The position numbers were made by a program, and so were the translations under genes. Positions 9,144-21,300 of a stretch of DNA of 64,000 nt are shown here, one piece after another. The DNA comes from Bacteroidota bacterium (GTDB lineage Bacteria > Bacteroidota > Bacteroidia > Flavobacteriales > Flavobacteriaceae), in NCBI GenBank assembly GCA_020161455.1, contig JAIUNZ010000005.1, positions 171,005 to 235,004 on the forward strand. The letters are read 5' to 3'. Below the pieces are notes generated by a model that saw only the letters and a program-made list of their open reading frames with translations, did not search any database and had not been told where the DNA came from. Position 1 is the first letter of the stretch. The number at the start of each line of letters is the position of its first letter.

Positions 9144-11435
9144 TTATCGAATTATCATCACTTTTTTTACGGTTGTATCAGAACCATCCTCTGAGGAAAT
9201 AAAAATCATATAAACACCAGAAGCTACTTTGTAACTGCCAAAAGCAGTACCATCCCACTCCACTGTTCCACCAGTTGATGTGGTCTCATAAACTAAATTT
9301 CCTTCTATATCGGTGATTTTAATGACTGCTTTTTCAACCAATTGAGCAATTTTGATGGTGCCAATATATTCTGGTCGAACTGGATTAGGATAAACATATA
9401 CGTTTTGTAAATCATCCGCAGGTTTTGTAGCGATTCCTTTTAAGGAAATCATCCCTTTATCGGTTGCAAAGTAAATTTCACCGGTAGTTTCGTTAATTTC
9501 TATGTCGTTTATGGTATTACTTGGCAAAGGAGAATTGTCTTTAGTAAAATGATAAATGGTTTCTTGACCATTTGAAGAAAAAAGAAATGCTCCAGAATCG
9601 GCAGTTCCAATCCATTTTCTATTAGAGCCATCGACTACAATATCGGTAATGAATTGTTCATAAAGAAGTTCTTGCGCTAATCCATCTTCAAGAATGATTA
9701 TTGGATTGGCTTTCATTTGATTTTCACTAGTAAAACTGCTAGTGCTCGAAAGAACACGAAGCCCTTTTCTGGTTCCAATCCAAACTTGACTTCTATTGTC
9801 AATTGCCAAAGCTCTAACATCATTTATTGGCAAGTTTCCTAAATCTGTGCCTTCTGTAATTTTTTTATAAATATTAGAATTCTCATTAAAAGCGATAACA
9901 CCATCTTGGTAGGTAGCCAACCATTTTGTACCGCTATTGTCAATTTCTATTTGAGCAAAATCACTGTTGACAACATTGTCTATTATGGTTGACATATTGT
10001 AAGCTTGCCATTGTCCGTTTGTTTTTAATACGTTTAGACCAGTACTAACACGGCTATTCGTTACCCACAGATTTCCGTTTCTATCAAATGTTGAAGGTCC
10101 AATTCGGATGTTACTTGTAGAACTTGCATCTAGGGATTTTAAAGAACTATTGCTTTCATTAAAAAGTGTAGTGGGAATATCACTTTCAATTTTCAATAAC
10201 CCTTTATCATAAGAACTTACGTAAACTTCATTTTCATTGTTAGGGTTTGAAGAAATTCGTGTTAGTGATTTTGCTCCTAAAACATCTTCGTACGGAATAT
10301 TCAACCATTGATTATCGGTATATTTACTAACTCCGAACGAGGTCAAGCCAAGATTTAAAAAAGTATATGGATTATAGGTAACACTATATCCACCATAAAC
10401 AGCCCAAAGATTTGAATTGGAAGAATGAATAGAAAATAGATAATTTCTTTTTGGCCCATCGGGCATGATGACTTCAAATTCACCTAAATTGCTTAGTGGT
10501 GCCGAAATAACACCGTTTTCATTGGTGCCAATATATACTTTATCATTAATAACGGTTGCGCAACTAAATGTTAAAGGAATGGCAGAAACTTGCGAACTTG
10601 GTATGTATGCTGCTTGGGTTAAGTTAGAATTGTAAACAAAAACCTGATTGTTTGTTGTTACAATTAAATGATTTTCAAAAACCCTAGTGTCTAACCCTGT
10701 TTGATTTAAATTAAATACTTCTTGAAAGGCAGTTCCAGTATGTTTGTAAACTTTATTATTAGTGTTGGTAGCAATTAACTGATTGTTAAAAGTTACAATT
10801 CCGTTCCAGTATCCATTATCAAAAATTTGCCATTGCGCAAAATCATTCAAATTTGGATTAGAAATAGCTGCCTTTTTTATACCATAATATTCCGTTACGG
10901 CATAAATTTCATTATTAAAAATAGTAGTTTGATAGACTCTAATTTCTAAACCGTTTGGTCCAATGAAATAAGTATCTCCAAATTGTAAGGTGTTCAAATT
11001 GTATTGAACAATTCCGAAGTCACATGAAACATATAGTATTCCGTTATATTCCATAAAATGATTGACTTTTTTAATGTTTTCGGGAATAGACTTATTGATG
11101 ATGTCAACTACATTTAAAATGCTTCCGTCTTGGTTGTTTAAAACAATCATCAAACCGTTTTTATACCCAATAATTGTTTTGTTAGTTGTCGCACTAAAAT
11201 AGATTGCGGAAATAGTTTCTCCAGATAATCCATCTATAGTATTAGTAGAAATTAATTCATTTGTTGCTAGATTTTTGGAAAATATAGCATTTTCGGTTGC
11301 GGCAAAAAATTTTGAGGAAGATTCTGTTATATCACTAATTTTATTGTATGAAAAATAACCTTTCCATTGCAGGTTTTGTTGTGAAAAACCAAATTGAAAT
11401 AAAAATATATAAACCAAGTAAAATGAATTTTTCAT
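9144..11435 (-). CDS. porZ: Type IX secretion system protein PorZ (beta-propeller)
   Basis: Secreted two-propeller protein of 763 aa. In Porphyromonas gingivalis, PorZ is a surface component of the T9SS attachment complex that delivers anionic LPS to the sortase PorU. A signal peptide is visible (MKNSFYLVYIFLFQFGFSQQ). Repeated propeller blades follow, with signatures such as WIGTRKGLRVL, WIGTADSGAFLF and IYFATDKGMISL. The C-terminal ~80 residues are a T9SS-type sorting domain starting at VYPNPVRPEY and ending KKVMIIR. The recO neighbour is the arrangement I recall from flavobacteria. It supports export of the T9SS cargo proteins encoded in this window. Confidence 0.88.
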   Translation of the reverse strand: MKNSFYLVYIFLFQFGFSQQNLQWKGYFSYNKISDITESSSKFFAATENAIFSKNLATNELISTNTIDGLSGETISAIYFSATTNKTIIGYKNGLMIVLNNQDGSILNVVDIINKSIPENIKKVNHFMEYNGILYVSCDFGIVQYNLNTLQFGDTYFIGPNGLEIRVYQTTIFNNEIYAVTEYYGIKKAAISNPNLNDFAQWQIFDNGYWNGIVTFNNQLIATNTNNKVYKHTGTAFQEVFNLNQTGLDTRVFENHLIVTTNNQVFVYNSNLTQAAYIPSSQVSAIPLTFSCATVINDKVYIGTNENGVISAPLSNLGEFEVIMPDGPKRNYLFSIHSSNSNLWAVYGGYSVTYNPYTFLNLGLTSFGVSKYTDNQWLNIPYEDVLGAKSLTRISSNPNNENEVYVSSYDKGLLKIESDIPTTLFNESNSSLKSLDASSTSNIRIGPSTFDRNGNLWVTNSRVSTGLNVLKTNGQWQAYNMSTIIDNVVNSDFAQIEIDNSGTKWLATYQDGVIAFNENSNIYKKITEGTDLGNLPINDVRALAIDNRSQVWIGTRKGLRVLSSTSSFTSENQMKANPIIILEDGLAQELLYEQFITDIVVDGSNRKWIGTADSGAFLFSSNGQETIYHFTKDNSPLPSNTINDIEINETTGEIYFATDKGMISLKGIATKPADDLQNVYVYPNPVRPEYIGTIKIAQLVEKAVIKITDIEGNLVYETTSTGGTVEWDGTAFGSYKVASGVYMIFISSEDGSDTTVKKVMIIR

Positions 11436-11452
11436 AGCGTCAATTAGAATTA

Positions 11453-11460
11453 CAAATATA
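11453..11460 (-). promoter_or_regulatory. Candidate -7 element for porZ-recO
   Basis: Minus strand reads TATATTTG, a full match to TAnnTTTG, 17 bases before the porZ ATG. Confidence 0.5.
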
Positions 11461-11503
11461 GTATAAACGAAAAACTTTTACTTTTAATATAAAAAGAATA
11501 AAA

Positions 11504-11533
11504 AAAAATGCTTCCATTTCTGAAAGCATTTTT
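11504..11533 (-). terminator. Intrinsic terminator after gdhA
   Basis: Stem AAAAATGCTT / AAGCATTTTT around a 10-base loop, T-rich on both sides. It ends gdhA transcription ahead of the porZ promoter. Confidence 0.75.
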
Positions 11534-11563
11534 GATTTTTGTTATTTTATAACTATATTATAT

Positions 11564-12919
<1,356 letters not shown>

Positions 12920-12953
12920 TTAAATTTTAAGAAATCGATTTCGTAATGATGCG

Positions 12954-12961
12954 CAAATATA
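12954..12961 (-). promoter_or_regulatory. Candidate -7 element for gdhA
   Basis: Minus strand reads TATATTTG, a full consensus match, 46 bases upstream of the gdhA ATG. Confidence 0.5.
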
Positions 12962-13127
12962 CATTTTATTAAAATAGTGCTCTATTTTTTTTTAAAATAT
13001 TCTTTTTTCAAGTAAAAAAAATAACTCTGAAAACCAATAATGTCTTGATACAATCTTTTTTTTACCCTTTTTTAAAGTTAAAAATCAACTATTTTGTATT
13101 TTTTTTTATAACTGAATGATGTTTTTA

Positions 13128-13135
13128 TATATTTG
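13128..13135 (+). promoter_or_regulatory. Candidate -7 element for the outer-membrane protein gene at 13157
   Basis: TATATTTG, a full match to TAnnTTTG, 21 bases before the ATG. Confidence 0.5.
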
Positions 13136-13156
13136 TCGGGAATAGAATTATAAAGT

Positions 13157-13948
13157 ATGCAAAAGTTCATCAAAATTATTTTCACATTTATCTTATTGAT
13201 AGGTATGTGTAAAAGTACTCAAGCTCAATTTGGCTTCTCTCACGAATTAGGTGTAATTGCTGGACCAGTAGCATTTCAATCAGATTATGGTGAAAGACAT
13301 GATTTTAGCACAAATTCTGGAAATACTGGTTATGGTATTGGAATAATTCATTACTTGAATTTTTCTTATAAAGCAGAATGTAATTGTTATACTCCTGAAA
13401 CTTATTTCAACGACCATTTTAAATTAAGAAGTGAGTTATCTTATAATAAAACCAATTTAAAACACTATGGGCAATGGGTTGACCCTAGCAAAACTTCATT
13501 AATTGCCAATCAATTGAGAGGTATGCGTGGAAGTACAGCGGTTACTAATATTGGTATGCAATTAGAATTTTACCCTTTAAGTATTAGAGATTTTACCGCA
13601 ACATTAGGCTCATTTGCTCCTTTTGTGAGTTTAGGAGGGCAATTTAGTTTTTATGATCCCGAAGCTTATTCTACTCTTGGACCAATTACTTCTCCACTCG
13701 CTATTCCTGATAAATATTTAGGTGGTGCTATAACCAATCAAGGTGGAACGGTTTGGTCAATTGTTTCTTCTATTGGTTCAAGATACAAGTTAACAGAACT
13801 ATCTGACTTAATGATTGATTTACGTGTTCAATATTATTTTTCAAATTGGGTAGATGGTTTAAATCCAGATCCTAAAAGATACCCAGAAAACAAAGCAAAT
13901 GATTGGAATGTTTGGTTGAATTTTGGATACATCTATTATTTAAATTAA
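13157..13948 (+). CDS. Probable outer-membrane beta-barrel protein (THC0290_0291-like)
   Basis: A 263-aa exported protein with a clear signal peptide ending near QAQ (residues 1-24). The mature part alternates Gly/aromatic strands (GFSHELGVIAGPVAFQ, YGIGIIHYLNFSY) and ends in a terminal aromatic strand (WLNFGYIYYLN), as in outer-membrane barrels. It resembles the uncharacterised flavobacterial family I know as THC0290_0291; this is from memory and unverified. Function unknown. Its stop overlaps the stop of hflX on the other strand by 4 bp. Confidence 0.75.
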   Translation: MQKFIKIIFTFILLIGMCKSTQAQFGFSHELGVIAGPVAFQSDYGERHDFSTNSGNTGYGIGIIHYLNFSYKAECNCYTPETYFNDHFKLRSELSYNKTNLKHYGQWVDPSKTSLIANQLRGMRGSTAVTNIGMQLEFYPLSIRDFTATLGSFAPFVSLGGQFSFYDPEAYSTLGPITSPLAIPDKYLGGAITNQGGTVWSIVSSIGSRYKLTELSDLMIDLRVQYYFSNWVDGLNPDPKRYPENKANDWNVWLNFGYIYYLN

Positions 13949-15165
13949 TCTTCAACGGCATCTTTATAATCAGGGTATAGGAATTTATTATAAGGAAACC
14001 TTGTGATATGAATTTCTCTAACGGCTTCATAAATTTTTTCTCTCAATTCTTCAAAGTTTTCTTTGTGAGTTGCCGAAATGAATAAGGTGTTTTTTTCGCC
14101 CACATTATTCATCCAAGTTTTTTTCCATTCTTCTAAGGTGTAATGTTTTGTGGTTTTTTCAGTAATTAAATCATCACTGTCAATAGAAAGGTTTTTAAAA
14201 GCATCTATTTTGTTAAAAACCATTATAGTAGGCTTGTTATTACTTTTAATATCCATCAATATTTGATTTACAGATTGAATATGGTCTTCAAAATCTTGAT
14301 GCGAAATATCAACCACATGCAAAAGCAAATCGGCTTCTCGAACTTCATCCAGAGTACTTTTGAAAGATTCAATTAATTGAGTTGGTAATTTTCTAATAAA
14401 ACCAACCGTGTCTGACAATAAAAAAGGTAGGTTTTTAATAACCACTTTTCTAACAGTAGTATCAAGGGTTGCAAATAATTTATTTTCTACAAAGACATCG
14501 CTTTTCCCAATAGCATTCATCAAGGTTGATTTTCCAACGTTGGTATATCCAACCAAGGCAACTCTAACCATGGCACCACGGTTACTTCTTTGAACCGCCA
14601 TTTGTTTGTCAATAGTTTTAATTTTTTCCTTTAACAATGCAATTCTATCACGAACAATCCTTCTGTCCGTTTCAATTTCTGTTTCTCCAGGTCCACGAAG
14701 TCCAATTCCACCTTTCTGCCGCTCAAGATGTGTCCAAAGACCCGATAATCTTGGAAGTAAATATTGACATTGGGCTAATTCGACTTGTGTTCTTGCGTAC
14801 GACGTTTCAGCTCTTTGAGCAAAAATATCAAGAATCAAATTTGTTCTATCTAGAATTTTACAATCAATTATTTTGGAAAGATTTTTTTGTTGAGATGGTG
14901 ATAATTCATCATCAAAAATAACTGTTGAAACAGCATTATTTTTGACAAAAAGATTGATTTCTTCAATTTTTCCTGTTCCCAAAAAAGTCTTTGGATTGGG
15001 TTTTTCTAACTTTTGATGAAATCTTTTAATCACTTCTCCTCCTGCCGTAAAAGTTAAGAACTCTAATTCGTCCAAATATTCTTGTAATTTTTCTTCAGAT
15101 TGATTTTGAGTGACGATTCCAACGACAATTGTTTTTTCGAAATTTGAACTGTTTTTTTCTAACAT
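13945..15165 (-). CDS. hflX: GTPase HflX
   Basis: Ribosome-associated GTPase that splits stalled or heat-damaged ribosomes. The N-terminal HflX domain includes the conserved ARTQVELAQCQYLLPRL and glycine-rich GGIGLRGPGETEIE motifs. The G domain has Walker A (GYTNVGKST, near residue 206), the G3 motif DTVGF and the G4 motif NKID. 406 aa is normal. It converges on the outer-membrane protein gene. Confidence 0.95.
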   Translation of the reverse strand: MLEKNSSNFEKTIVVGIVTQNQSEEKLQEYLDELEFLTFTAGGEVIKRFHQKLEKPNPKTFLGTGKIEEINLFVKNNAVSTVIFDDELSPSQQKNLSKIIDCKILDRTNLILDIFAQRAETSYARTQVELAQCQYLLPRLSGLWTHLERQKGGIGLRGPGETEIETDRRIVRDRIALLKEKIKTIDKQMAVQRSNRGAMVRVALVGYTNVGKSTLMNAIGKSDVFVENKLFATLDTTVRKVVIKNLPFLLSDTVGFIRKLPTQLIESFKSTLDEVREADLLLHVVDISHQDFEDHIQSVNQILMDIKSNNKPTIMVFNKIDAFKNLSIDSDDLITEKTTKHYTLEEWKKTWMNNVGEKNTLFISATHKENFEELREKIYEAVREIHITRFPYNKFLYPDYKDAVED

Positions 15166-15183
15166 TATTGATTTTTAGTACTG

Positions 15184-15191
15184 CAAAATTA
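15184..15191 (-). promoter_or_regulatory. Candidate -7 element for hflX
   Basis: Minus strand reads TAATTTTG (TAnnTTTG), 18 bases before the hflX ATG. Confidence 0.5.
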
Positions 15192-15273
15192 GAAATAATA
15201 ATATTTAACACTCATTTTATAGTTGTTTTTTAATTTAAATTTTTAAAAAAGTTATTTTTTTCATAAAATTTTC

Positions 15274-15281
15274 TAAATTTG
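15274..15281 (+). promoter_or_regulatory. Candidate -7 element for the giant adhesin operon
   Basis: TAAATTTG (TAnnTTTG), about 42 bases before the ATG at 15324. It would drive the adhesin, PorP/SprF and OmpA genes together. Confidence 0.5.
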
Positions 15282-15323
15282 GAACTCTTAACCCAATATT
15301 AATTATTACAACCATTTTCATTT

Positions 15324-18300
15324 ATGAAAAAAATTACTTTATTATTGTTGACTTTACTGTTTTCTTTCTCGGGCTTTTCTCAATTTGGAGGAACGGGTGT
15401 CGTTGAAGGATTTGAGTCAACTACAGGACCAAGTGCGCTACCGTCTAATAACTGGGCTTTGAGCACAGGGAATTGGTTGGTGTTTGATAATGGCACACCA
15501 GGAAATTTCCGTTGGGGAATTTCTACCGTTACTACAACGCCAACACAAGTGTATCAAGGAGCTAATGCAGCTTATATGAATCGGGAGACCAACTTTTCAA
15601 CGGGTCAAACTTATGAGGATTATTTGGCGTCACCAGCTTTTACAGTTCCAGCAAATGGCCAACTTCGTTTTTGGACAAGAGGTTTTTTAATTGGAAACCA
15701 GGGAACCGTTTATCAAATAAAAGTCGCACCAGCTGCCGCTAATCCAACGGATCCAAACTCTTATCTTTTGGTTCAACAATGGACTGATGCCGATTTGGTA
15801 GCAAGCGTTAGTCAATATGAAGAAAAAGTAGTTAATTTGACTGATTATGTTGATCTTAATGTTCGTATTGCTTTTGTGATGCAACAAGCTCCAATCACTG
15901 CTCCATTTGGAGATAGATGGTTTGTTGATAATGTACAAGTAGTGGCGCAGTGTTTTGATCCTACTGCATTAACAGCAACACCAGCCATTACTTCGGCTCA
16001 ATTGAGTTGGACGAATCCAGGAACAACCTCATGGGAAGTAGAACTTGTTCCTGCGGCAGGAACTCCAACTGGAATAGGAACTCCATTTAACGGAGCAGTA
16101 CCTTCTTTTAATGTTACAACAACTTTACCTGCAGGTGTGCCACTAACGGCAACAACAGCATATAAATATTATGTGAGAGCTGTTTGTTCAGTCGGTGTCA
16201 CCAGTCAATGGATTGGTCCTTTTAATTTTTCAACGCTATCACCCGGATTAAGTTGTGAAGCATCAATAGTAATTAATAATTTACCATATAGCACAACTGA
16301 CAGTACGGCAAACTATGGGGATAACCCCAATATAGAAGGAAGTCCTGGAACAGGTTGTAATATTACAGGCAATTATTTGAATGGTAATGATGTTGTGTAT
16401 TCTTATACTGCACCAGCAAATGGCACCATAAATGTAACCATGACACCAACTGGAACAAATTCAGGTGTTTTTGCTTATGATAGTTGTGCTAATGTAGGTG
16501 TAACTTGTATTGGCGGTGCTGCAGGAACAACAACAACTGTTAGAACATTTGACTTGTCTGTAACTGCTGGTCAAACCTATTATTTTGTTATATCAAGTAT
16601 AAATACAACACAAACCGTTGGATATACCTTACTGATACAAAATGTAAATTGTGCGCCACCAACTGCTTTAGCGGCAAATGCTTTGCAAACAACAGCAAAT
16701 TTAAGCTGGGCTCAAGGAGGCTCTTCTTCATGGGAAGTAGTTGTTCAACCTGCAGGAGCTGGAGTTCCAGCAGGAGCAGGTACACAAACAAATATTAACA
16801 CAAATTATCCAGTGCCAACAGTTTTAACTCCTAATACCAATTATGAGTTTTATGTAAGAGCCGATTGTAATGATGGTACTGGCAACTTCAGTGCTTGGGC
16901 AGGACCATTTGCATTCAGAACGTTATGTGATGCTTTTACTGTTCCTTTTCAAGAAGGATTCAACAGTACTTCTACCTCAGAAGCTTGTTGGACTGTTTTA
17001 AATGTTAATGGAGATACAGATGCATGGGATATGAACTATGCTACCAATCCTTTTGAAGGAGATCAAGTAGCAATGATGTACACAGATTTTAATGCAGGAG
17101 TAAATGATGATTGGTTAATTTCACCACAAATAATCCTTACAGGAAATCAAAGATTGAGATACCGTTATAGAGTTCAATCTGCAGGTGAACCGAATGACTT
17201 TAGAGTAATGCTCTCTACAAATGGTACAAGTCCAGCGAATTTCACGACTACTTTGGTGCCATTAGCTTCTTATAACAATATTACCTATATGGAAGCCATT
17301 GTCAATCTTTCTGCTTATTCAGGACCTGTAAATATTGCATGGCATGTACCACCAGGAGGTTTAGATGGATGGAGATTGTATATTGATAATGTCATCATAG
17401 AAGATTTACCAACTTGTCCAGAGCCAAGTATGTTAACTGCAACGGCAGTATTATCAACTTCGGCAACACTGACATGGACCAATGGAAACGCAGAAACAGA
17501 GTGGCAAGTATTAGCATTACCATGTGGCTCGCCAGCACCAGCTGCAGGAGCAACAGGTTTTGTAACAGTTCCTCCTACTGGTTCTCCATATACTTTAATG
17601 GGATTATCACCAACAACCTGTTATGATGTGTATATCAGAGCGGTTTGTCCAGGGAATGATCTAAGTCCATGGACTGGACCAGCAACGTTTACTACACAAG
17701 TTGCGCCACCAGTTTGTGGTGGTCAATATATAGATGCAGGAGGAATAGCTGGAAACTATCCAAACAACTCCAACTCAACAGTAACGATTTGTCCTCCAGC
17801 AGGAGAATTGGTTACTGTAACGTTTACTTCGTTCAATACAGAAGCGAATTGGGATGCTTTATATGTCTTTGACGGTAATTCAATTACATCACCTCAAATA
17901 TCTAGTACAAATGGTCCTGGAAATGGTGGTATTCCAGCAGGAGGATTTTGGGGAACAACAATTCCTGGTCCTTTTGTTTCTTCTGTTCCTGGACCTGATG
18001 GTTGTTTGACTTTTAATTTTAGAAGTGATGGTTCAGTAAATAATCCAGGATGGGTAGCCAATGTAACTTGTGCTCCTGCACCAACATGTACAAAACCGAA
18101 TAATTTAACAGCCACTTTAGTGACTGCTGATTCAGCACAAATAAACTGGACGCAAATTGCAAATCCAGATAATAGTGTTGCAACAAACTGGGAAGTATTA
18201 GTATTACCTTGTACTGCACCAGCACCAACTGCTACAACAACTGGTGGCATTACTACTGATCAAAATCCTTATACGTTAACTGGATTAACGGCAAATACTT

Positions 18301-21300
18301 GTTACAAAGTATATGTTAGAGCGGTATGCTCTACGACAGATTCGAGTGCTTGGTCAAGTCCAGCAACATTCACTACCCAGTGTGTTGCCTTTACAATTCC
18401 ATTCCAAGAAGGGTTTAATACGGGTTCCGCTAGCGAAGCTTGTTGGACCGTGTTGAATTTGAATGGCGATACCGATGCATGGGATATGAACTATGCCTTC
18501 AATCCTTATGAAGGAGACCAATCAGCAGCTTTGACTACAGATTTTAATGCTGGAAATAATAATGATTGGTTGATTTCACCTCAAGTTACAGGTTTAAATG
18601 GAAATCAAAGATTAAGATATAGATACAGAGTTCAATCTGCGGGTGAACCAAATGATTTTAGAGTAATGCTTTCTACAACAGGAATAGATCCTGCAAGTTT
18701 TACACAAACATTAGTACCTTTAGCCAGTTATAATAACACTACTTACCTTGAAAATGTTGTTTTATTAACAGGCGTTACAGGAACTATAAACATTGGTTTC
18801 CATGTGCCTCAAGGAGGCCTTGATGGTTGGAGATTGTATATTGACAAAGTTATTATTGAAAACAACCCTACTTGTATTGAACCAACTGCTTTAACAGTAT
18901 TAAATACTACAGCTACTTCAGCTCAATTGAGTTGGACAGATAATAATAATCCATCAGCTACACAATGGGAAGTTTTAATTTTACCTGCAGGTTCTGCTGA
19001 ACCACTTCCTAATTTACCAGTAGGTACAGGGATTCTTGTTAATGCAAATCCAGCTTTAATAACAGGTTTACAATCAAGTAAAAATTTCGTGTTCTTTGTT
19101 AGAGCTATTTGTTCCGATACAGACCATAGTAATTGGTCAATTGGCGCTAATTTTAGCACTAAGCCAGCAAATGATGAATGTGCAGATGCTACCTTTGTAC
19201 CCGTAAATTCATCATCAGTTTGTAATCAAATTGCTTCTGGAGTAGTTTCGGGTGCAAGTCCTTCAATGAATGTACCGCCTTTAGCAGCACCATGTGTTGG
19301 AACGCCAGATGATGATGTTTGGTTCCAATTTATTGCAACAAACTCCTATTTGAATGTTGCTCTTACTATTGCACCAGGTGCTTCAACACAGAATTTGAAT
19401 TTTGCAGTATATTCTGGAACTTGTGGTGCATTAACGCAATTTACTTGTAGTGATCCTGGGCAACTATCTGATGTCTTAAATGGCTTAACTGTTGGAGAAA
19501 TATATTACATAAGAGTATATTCTAATGAAGCTACTGCACAAACAGTAAGTTTTGACATCTGTATTTCTACACCATCAACTTGTGATAACTCTGCAACTAT
19601 TTGTGAAATTGAATACGGAAATACAACAGGAGTAGATAGTTTAGGAACAATTGGATGTTTATTTACCTCTCCAAATCCAACTTTCTTTACCATTCAAGTA
19701 ACGCAATCAGGTCCATTAAATTATTTATTGACTCAATCAACAACTCCAGGAGGTGCGCCAGATTTAGATGTTGATTATGCAGCATGGGGTCCGTTTACGT
19801 CTCAAGCAGCTGCTTGTACAGCAATTAATTTGCCTGGTGGTGGCTTTTTAGCTCCTGGTATTGGAGTACCAGTAACACAACAAACGGGTTGTAGTTATTC
19901 AGCAGCAGCAACGGAAAATTTAAATATTGTAAATGCACAAGCTGGACAATTTTATATAATTTTAATTACTAATTATTCTGACGATCCAGGTTTTATTTCT
20001 TTAACACAAACAAATATAAACGCACCTGGAGCAGGTCAAACAACTTGTTGTTCTGATGCTAACTTTGCCTATGACCAACAAGAATATTGTAAAGAAGATA
20101 TGGCTTCAAATCCTGTTGTTACTATTGCACCTAATTCACTTGCTGGTGTTTTCACATCATATCCTGCTGGGTTAGTTTTTGTTGATACTGCTACAGGTGA
20201 AGTTGATCTTCAAGCAAGTGCTCCTGGATATTATCAAATTACAAATACTTTAGCTCCTACATCAACTTGTATTCAAAAAGTATATTATTATTTCATTAGA
20301 ATTACTGAACCACAGACAGCAACAATTACTTATCCTGTTACTGAAGTTTGTAAAAACGAAACGACTGTAATTAATGTTACGATTGCTGGTAATACAAATG
20401 GAACGTTTGCAGTTTCTCCTCAAGGAGGGTTGTATATTAATGCCGATAATGGTGCTATAACACCAAACTTGAGTACACCAGGTATTTATACCATATCTTA
20501 CAATTTACCAGATAATGGACCATGTCCTAATCCATCTGGAAGTACTACTATTGAAATTAAAGCAGTTCCAAATGTTGTTTCTCCAGGAAACCAAACTGTT
20601 TGTGGTAGTTATGAATTATTACCTTTAACAGTTGGTAATTACTACACTGCTACTAATGGTGGAGGCACCATGTTAAACGCTGGTGATTTTATCACTTCAA
20701 CACAAGATGTTTATATATATGCCAACAATAATGGTTGTACAGACGAAAAAGTATTTACTGTAACTGTTAATCCAGAGGTTGTTGTAGATGTGATTGATGA
20801 TTTTGGTACATGTGCAGGATATAATCTGCCTGTTTTAACTTCTGGTAATTATTATACTGGTCCAAACGGAACAGGAACAATGCTAAATGCTGGTGATCCA
20901 ATTTTAGTAACAACTACATTATACATTTATGCTTCAAACGGTTTATGTTCTGATGAAGATGTGTTTACCATTACAATAGGTGGTTTAGCGGTTACAGCAC
21001 CAGAAAGTGGTTCTTATTGCAATAGTTATGAATTGCCAACACCAACATTGGGTAATTATTACACAGAAGCAGGTGGTAATGGAACAATGTTTACGCTACC
21101 AACTACTATAACAACTACGCAAACAATATATTTATATGCTAACGTTGATGGTTGCGTTGGAGAAGATAGTTTCACAGTTACAATTAACACAATTGATACC
21201 CCAACTGTTGATATTACGCAACCAACATGTGCAGTACAAACTGGAACAATTGAAGTAACTAGCCCTGTTGGTTCATCTTCGGGAACTCCACCATCTGATT

